NCBI GenBank assembly: GCA_963664635.1
Contig: OY761542.1
Span: 1,612,001 to 1,676,000 of the forward strand
Length of the DNA stretch: 64,000 nucleotides
Direction of reading: 5' to 3'
From: VXNE01 sp963664635
GTDB taxonomy: Bacteria > Pseudomonadota > Gammaproteobacteria > Pseudomonadales > Azotimanducaceae
Shown here: one piece after another, positions 60,462-64,000 of the stretch
Layout of the letters: every line of letters begins with the position of its first letter
Numbering within the stretch: position 1 is the stretch's first letter
Made by a program: the position numbers and the translations under genes
Notes under the pieces: generated by a model
The model's input: only the letters and a program-made list of their open reading frames with translations
Database searches by the model: none
Told to the model about the DNA's origin: nothing

Positions 60462-61037
60462 TCACGCGACTGCCGGTGGCCGGTCGATGTCCCGGGTGAC
60501 GCCGGTGTCCTGCGTCCAGAGGGTCACCAGCGCCAGGCGGTTAGCGGCGATGACCTCGCGTGCACCCTGGTCCCCCGGCAGCCCCGCGAGCGCTCCGAAG
60601 TAGTCCTCGGCGAAGCCGACGGGATGTCCGGCCTGGCCGCGGCACACTGGCCGGACGATGCGTCCGGGGCCGGCGAGGGAGCGCAGGCGGCGCAGGGTGT
60701 CGCGTTCCACGAACGGCATGTCGGCGAGGCCCACGAACGCGTGGGAGTGGCCCCGGGCCGCGCCGGCGCCCGCGGCGAGGCTGCGGCCCATGCCCTGGCG
60801 GGCGTCCTCGGCCACGACGACGGTGCAGGGCACCGCAGACAGCAGGGCGGCCGCCGCGTCGTCGCCGGGTCCGACCACGACGAAGAGATCCGCGAAAACC
60901 TCGGCGTAACGCGCCGCCGTGCGCACCAGCATCGGGACGCCGTCGATGGGGTGGAAGCGCTTGTCGCTGCCGAAACGGCGCGACGCGCCGGCGGCCAGCA
61001 GGATCGCGGCGGGCTCGCCGGTGGCCGTGGCGGTCAG
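60462..61037 (-). CDS. MocA/MobA-like molybdenum-cofactor nucleotidyltransferase
   Basis: About 190 residues. N-terminal ILLAAGASRRFGSDKR (nucleotide and Mg binding), DMPFVERDTLRRLR and GHPVGFAEDYFGAL are typical of MocA/MobA CTP or GTP transferases. No ATG/GTG/TTG lies near the N-terminus; the best start is CTG 61037, four bases overlapping the XdhC stop (CTGA). The next in-frame ATG would remove the nucleotide-binding loop. Together with XdhC it serves maturation of a molybdenum enzyme of the xanthine oxidase family. Confidence 0.78.
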   Translation of the reverse strand: MTATATGEPAAILLAAGASRRFGSDKRFHPIDGVPMLVRTAARYAEVFADLFVVVGPGDDAAAALLSAVPCTVVVAEDARQGMGRSLAAGAGAARGHSHAFVGLADMPFVERDTLRRLRSLAGPGRIVRPVCRGQAGHPVGFAEDYFGALAGLPGDQGAREVIAANRLALVTLWTQDTGVTRDIDRPPAVA

Positions 61038-62047
61038 GCTCCGGCCGCCACGGCGTCGACGGTTTCGAGGCGGGCGCGCGCGGCGGCGGCGACGCCCTGG
61101 CGGACGGCGGTGATCTCCGCGAGGATGGCCACCGCGATCTCGGGCGGGGTCTTGCTGCCGATGGGCAGTCCGATCGGCGCGTGCAGCCGCGCGATTTCCT
61201 CTTCGGAGAGTTCCAGCGCCCGCAGGCGGACGCGCCGGCTGGCGGACGTCCGCGACGAGCCCATCGCCCCGACGTAGAAGGCTTCGGTCTTCAGCGCCTC
61301 CATCATGCCCATGTCGTCGATCCGGGGATCGTGGGTCAGCGCCACGATGGCCGACAGCGGGTCGGCGGCGTGCTTGCGCACCGCGTCGTCCGGCATGTCG
61401 TTGATCTTCGTCACGCCGGCCACCGGGAAATCCTGCAGGAGGTGCTCCCGCGGATCGCAGACGGTGACCTGGTAATCGAGGGCCAGGGCCATCTCCGCGA
61501 CATACGCGGAGACCATGCCGGAGCCGATGACGAAGAGCTGGAAGCGTGGCCCGTAGGTGTGCACGAGCGTGCGTGCCTCGTGGTCGTAGGCGAGCGGCCG
61601 GTGTGCTTCCACGTCGACCGCGGAGAACGACCGCTTGCCGAGGTGCACCGTGCGCTCGACGCAACGCCGGCGCGCGACGCGCTCGCTCACGTGGCGGAAA
61701 TGCCGTTGATACGCTGCCGTGGGCTCGAGAGGCTCGACGACGATGTCGAGATGCCCGCCGCACGGCAGGCCGAGACGCTCCGTCTCCTCCGGCGTGATGC
61801 CGTACTGGAAGAACTGCGCCCGTTCACTGGCCAGTTCCCCGGCCATCAGTTTCTCGAGCAGGTCGTCCTCGACGCAGCCGCCGGACAGCGAGCCGACCAC
61901 CTGCCCCGCGCGGTTGCAGGTCAGCAGGGACCCCACGGGACGCGGTGACGAGCCCCATGTCTGCACCACGGTGGCGAGCCAGCAGGACGCCCCGTCTTCG
62001 AGCCATGCGTGGACCTGGTTGAGGACCTGTTGATCGGCTGCCTGCAT
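61034..62047 (-). CDS. XdhC/CoxI-family molybdoenzyme maturation protein
   Basis: 337 residues from ATG 62047. N-terminal XdhC_CoxI domain (VGSLSGGCVEDDLLEKLMAG), and a C-terminal Rossmann domain (LFVIGSGMVSAYVAEMALAL, VALTHDPRIDDMGMMEALKT, YVGAMGSSRTSASRRVRLRA). XdhC proteins bind molybdopterin and help insert sulfurated cofactor into xanthine-dehydrogenase-type enzymes. No such enzyme is encoded in the window. Overlaps the downstream MocA-like gene by four bases. Confidence 0.9.
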   Translation of the reverse strand: MQAADQQVLNQVHAWLEDGASCWLATVVQTWGSSPRPVGSLLTCNRAGQVVGSLSGGCVEDDLLEKLMAGELASERAQFFQYGITPEETERLGLPCGGHLDIVVEPLEPTAAYQRHFRHVSERVARRRCVERTVHLGKRSFSAVDVEAHRPLAYDHEARTLVHTYGPRFQLFVIGSGMVSAYVAEMALALDYQVTVCDPREHLLQDFPVAGVTKINDMPDDAVRKHAADPLSAIVALTHDPRIDDMGMMEALKTEAFYVGAMGSSRTSASRRVRLRALELSEEEIARLHAPIGLPIGSKTPPEIAVAILAEITAVRQGVAAAARARLETVDAVAAGA

Positions 62048-62177
62048 GGCCGGGAGTGTAGCGCAGACGCGGTCGGGCGGGGGAATGCGGCCCGGCCGGG
62101 GCCCATGCGGGCTCGGCGTTGACGGTCCGGAACGGCGATGGCGCGCTGCGGCCGCCGCCGGCACGTAGAATGTCCTG

Positions 62178-63020
62178 ATGCTCGAAGGCTCGCTGCGCAA
62201 GCTGTCCTTCACGCCGGAGCGGCCCATCCGCTATGTCCTGCACGCCGGCGACGACCTGCCGCTCAATCCATGGTTGGGCCAGGGACTGCGCATCACGTGG
62301 CTCGGCGAGACCCGTTGCGAGCACTGCGGCACGCGTACCCCGAAACGATACGGGGGCGGCTACTGCTATCGGTGCTTCAAGTCCCTCGCCCGCTGCGACC
62401 TCTGTGTCGTAAGCCCTACCCGCTGCCACTACCATCTGGGCACCTGCCGCGAGCCGGAGTGGGGCGACGCCCACTGCATGGTGCCGCATACCGTCTACCT
62501 CGCGAACTCCTCGGGCGTGAAGGTGGGCCTGACGCGCGGGGCCACGGGGGTGCCGCGCTGGATCGACCAGGGCGCGACCCAGGGACTGTCGATCGCCCGG
62601 GCGGAGACTCGCCGCGCCGCCGGGGCGCTCGAGGCGCTGCTCGCCGAGCGCCTCTCCGACAAGACGGACTGGCGGGCGCTCGTGACCGGTCGCGCCAGAC
62701 CCGCCGACCTCGCCGCGGTGGCGGACGGCCTGCCCGACCATGTCCGGGACCGCATGGCGCGACTGTCCGGCGTGCGCTGGCTCGACGAGCGCGAGACCGT
62801 AGAGTTCGAGTATCCGATCGAGCGCTACAGCAGGCGCGCGGCACGCTTGAGCCTGTCCGCGGGCGGTGACCGGATCGTGGAGGGGCGCCTGCGGGGGGTG
62901 ATCGGGCAGTATCTGCTGTTCGACCACGGAGCGTTTCACGTGGCGGGGCACAGCGGCTGCACGGTGCGCGTGGAGACGCTCGGCGCAGCGGTGGCGGAGC
63001 GGCAGCTGGAGTTGTTCTGA
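62178..63020 (+). CDS. DUF2797 family protein
   Basis: 280 residues. Cysteine pairs CEHC and CYRC, then CDLC, likely bind zinc. PHTVYLANSSGVKVGLTRG is the hallmark of DUF2797, a family with GIY-YIG-like fold. The function of the family is not established. ATG 62178 follows a promoter-poor 130-base gap, and pepN begins 71 bases after the stop, so they may share a transcript. Confidence 0.85.
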   Translation: MLEGSLRKLSFTPERPIRYVLHAGDDLPLNPWLGQGLRITWLGETRCEHCGTRTPKRYGGGYCYRCFKSLARCDLCVVSPTRCHYHLGTCREPEWGDAHCMVPHTVYLANSSGVKVGLTRGATGVPRWIDQGATQGLSIARAETRRAAGALEALLAERLSDKTDWRALVTGRARPADLAAVADGLPDHVRDRMARLSGVRWLDERETVEFEYPIERYSRRAARLSLSAGGDRIVEGRLRGVIGQYLLFDHGAFHVAGHSGCTVRVETLGAAVAERQLELF

Positions 63021-63091
63021 GCGGGCCGCACGGCTCCGGCTGGTGCGGAAGGCGCACGACAAGGTACTGATGACAAGGGAGGACGACACGC

Positions 63092-64000
63092 GTGACCGAT
63101 GGCACCGTACATTTGGCCGACTACCGGCCCTTTCCATTCCAGCTCGAGGAGACCCACCTCGACTTCGACATCCGCGAAGGGACCACCGACGTGCGGGCGG
63201 ACCTGCGTTTCGACGGCGATGGCGCGGGCGGCGACCTGCGCCTCGACGGCCGGGAGCTTGTCCTCCTTGACGTTGCCATCGACGGCCGGGAGCTGACCGG
63301 CAACGAGTACCGCGTCGACGACGAGTCGCTGACGGTCTTCGACGTACCGGCGCGCAGCACGGTGACCGTGCGCACGCGCATCGAGCCGGAGCGGAACACG
63401 ATCCTGGAAGGGCTCTACAAGTCGGGTGCGAAGTACTGCACGCAGTGCGAAGCGGAGGGTTTCGCGCGGATCGTCTACTACCCCGACCGGCCCGACGTGC
63501 TGTCCCGCTTCACGACGACGGTCACGGCGGATGCCGCGGCGTACCCGGTGCTGCTGTCGAACGGCAACCAGGTCGCCGAGGAGGTCCGCGACGGGCGTCG
63601 CACCGTCACCTGGCAGGACCCGTTCCCCAAGCCGAGCTACCTGTTCGCCCTGGTCGCGGGCGACCTCGCCGTCGTCGAGGACGCCTTCGAGACGATGTCC
63701 GGGCGCCGGGTCACGCTGCGCATCTACTCCGAGCCCCGCAACATCGGCCAGTGCGGCTACGCCATGTCGGCCCTGAAGCGTGCCATGCGCTGGGACGAGG
63801 AACGCTTCGGCAGGGAGTACGACCTCGATGTCTTCATGATCGTCGTGGTGGAGGACTTCAACGCCGGGGCCATGGAGAACAAGGGCCTCAACATCTTCAA
63901 CACGAGCCTGCTGCTCGCCTCGGCCGACACGGCGACGGATGCCGCGCACCTGCGCGTCGAAGCCGTGATAGGGCACGAGTACTTCCACAACTGGAGCGGC
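63092..64000 (+). CDS. pepN: Aminopeptidase N, 5' part (3' end outside window)
   Basis: M1-family zinc aminopeptidase. The visible 303 codons start at GTG 63092 with GGGAGGACG upstream. N-terminal beta domain (YRPFPFQLEETHLDFDIREG), then the family exopeptidase motif FNAGAMENKGLNIF and the zinc site HEYFHNWSG at the window edge. The alignment with PepN runs from the first residues, so the gene is intact as far as seen. Confidence 0.96.
   Translation, partial: MTDGTVHLADYRPFPFQLEETHLDFDIREGTTDVRADLRFDGDGAGGDLRLDGRELVLLDVAIDGRELTGNEYRVDDESLTVFDVPARSTVTVRTRIEPERNTILEGLYKSGAKYCTQCEAEGFARIVYYPDRPDVLSRFTTTVTADAAAYPVLLSNGNQVAEEVRDGRRTVTWQDPFPKPSYLFALVAGDLAVVEDAFETMSGRRVTLRIYSEPRNIGQCGYAMSALKRAMRWDEERFGREYDLDVFMIVVVEDFNAGAMENKGLNIFNTSLLLASADTATDAAHLRVEAVIGHEYFHNWSG

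Overview
The window is high-GC DNA from a gammaproteobacterium, probably an uncultured one; no species can be named from the sequence alone. The gene orders support this: adk-tsaB-rsmJ; a block resembling the pseudomonad map-glnD-dapC-dapD order; rpsB-tsf-frr-uppS-cdsA-rseP-bamA; a long-LID adenylate kinase; PlsB; and a type II secretion cluster with GspN. No rRNA, tRNA or CRISPR array was seen.

Region 1 (1-28.6 kb) is mostly core genome. It runs from the adk 3' end through moeA/tsaB/rsmJ to a leftward series: map, glnD, dapC, dapD, dapE (lysine/peptidoglycan precursor synthesis and nitrogen sensing), gspN, gspC, gspD (type II secretion) and plsB (phospholipid synthesis). rpsB and tsf run rightward from a GC-discriminator promoter, then frr, uppS, cdsA, rseP and bamA (translation and envelope assembly). 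pyrH, expected between tsf and frr, is absent; its place holds a foreign-looking cassette and a gene remnant. dxr is absent from the uppS-cdsA-rseP block. After bamA the usual lpx genes are replaced by an oxidoreductase and a PhyH-type dioxygenase.

Region 2 (28.6-32.9 kb) is accessory. It holds a leftward two-gene operon of unrecognised proteins with nucleic-acid-binding-like domains, preceded by a 26-bp perfect palindrome, and a truncated insertion sequence. Region 3 (32.9-37 kb) holds a TPR lipoprotein with a peptidase-like HEYTH motif, two small exported proteins and an amidase.

Region 4 (37-52.1 kb) is an integrase-bearing island bounded in part by 72-bp imperfect direct repeats. It contains a duplicated and decayed BrnT-like toxin/HTH module, a DUF433/DUF5615 toxin-antitoxin pair, a cysteine-rich exported protein, a HEPN-like protein beside an Mrr-type restriction endonuclease, a four-gene DDE/AAA transposon with 19-bp inverted repeats, a frameshifted glycine-zipper protein, a GIY-YIG-like protein, a caspase-like remnant and a P4-type tyrosine integrase. 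Short hairpin and dispersed repeats recur between its genes.

Region 5 (52.1-64 kb) returns to core-like DNA. It has an NTF2-like protein, a small HAD protein, a glycan cluster (two methyltransferases, two GT4 glycosyltransferases, an ELM1-like protein), an SDR, cysE, nadK, a MocA/XdhC molybdoenzyme-maturation pair, a DUF2797 protein and the 5' half of pepN.

The best candidates for something undescribed are the 29.4-31.0 kb operon with its palindrome, the HEPN-like/Mrr neighbourhood, and the palindromic repeats that supply the stop codons of three unrelated core genes.
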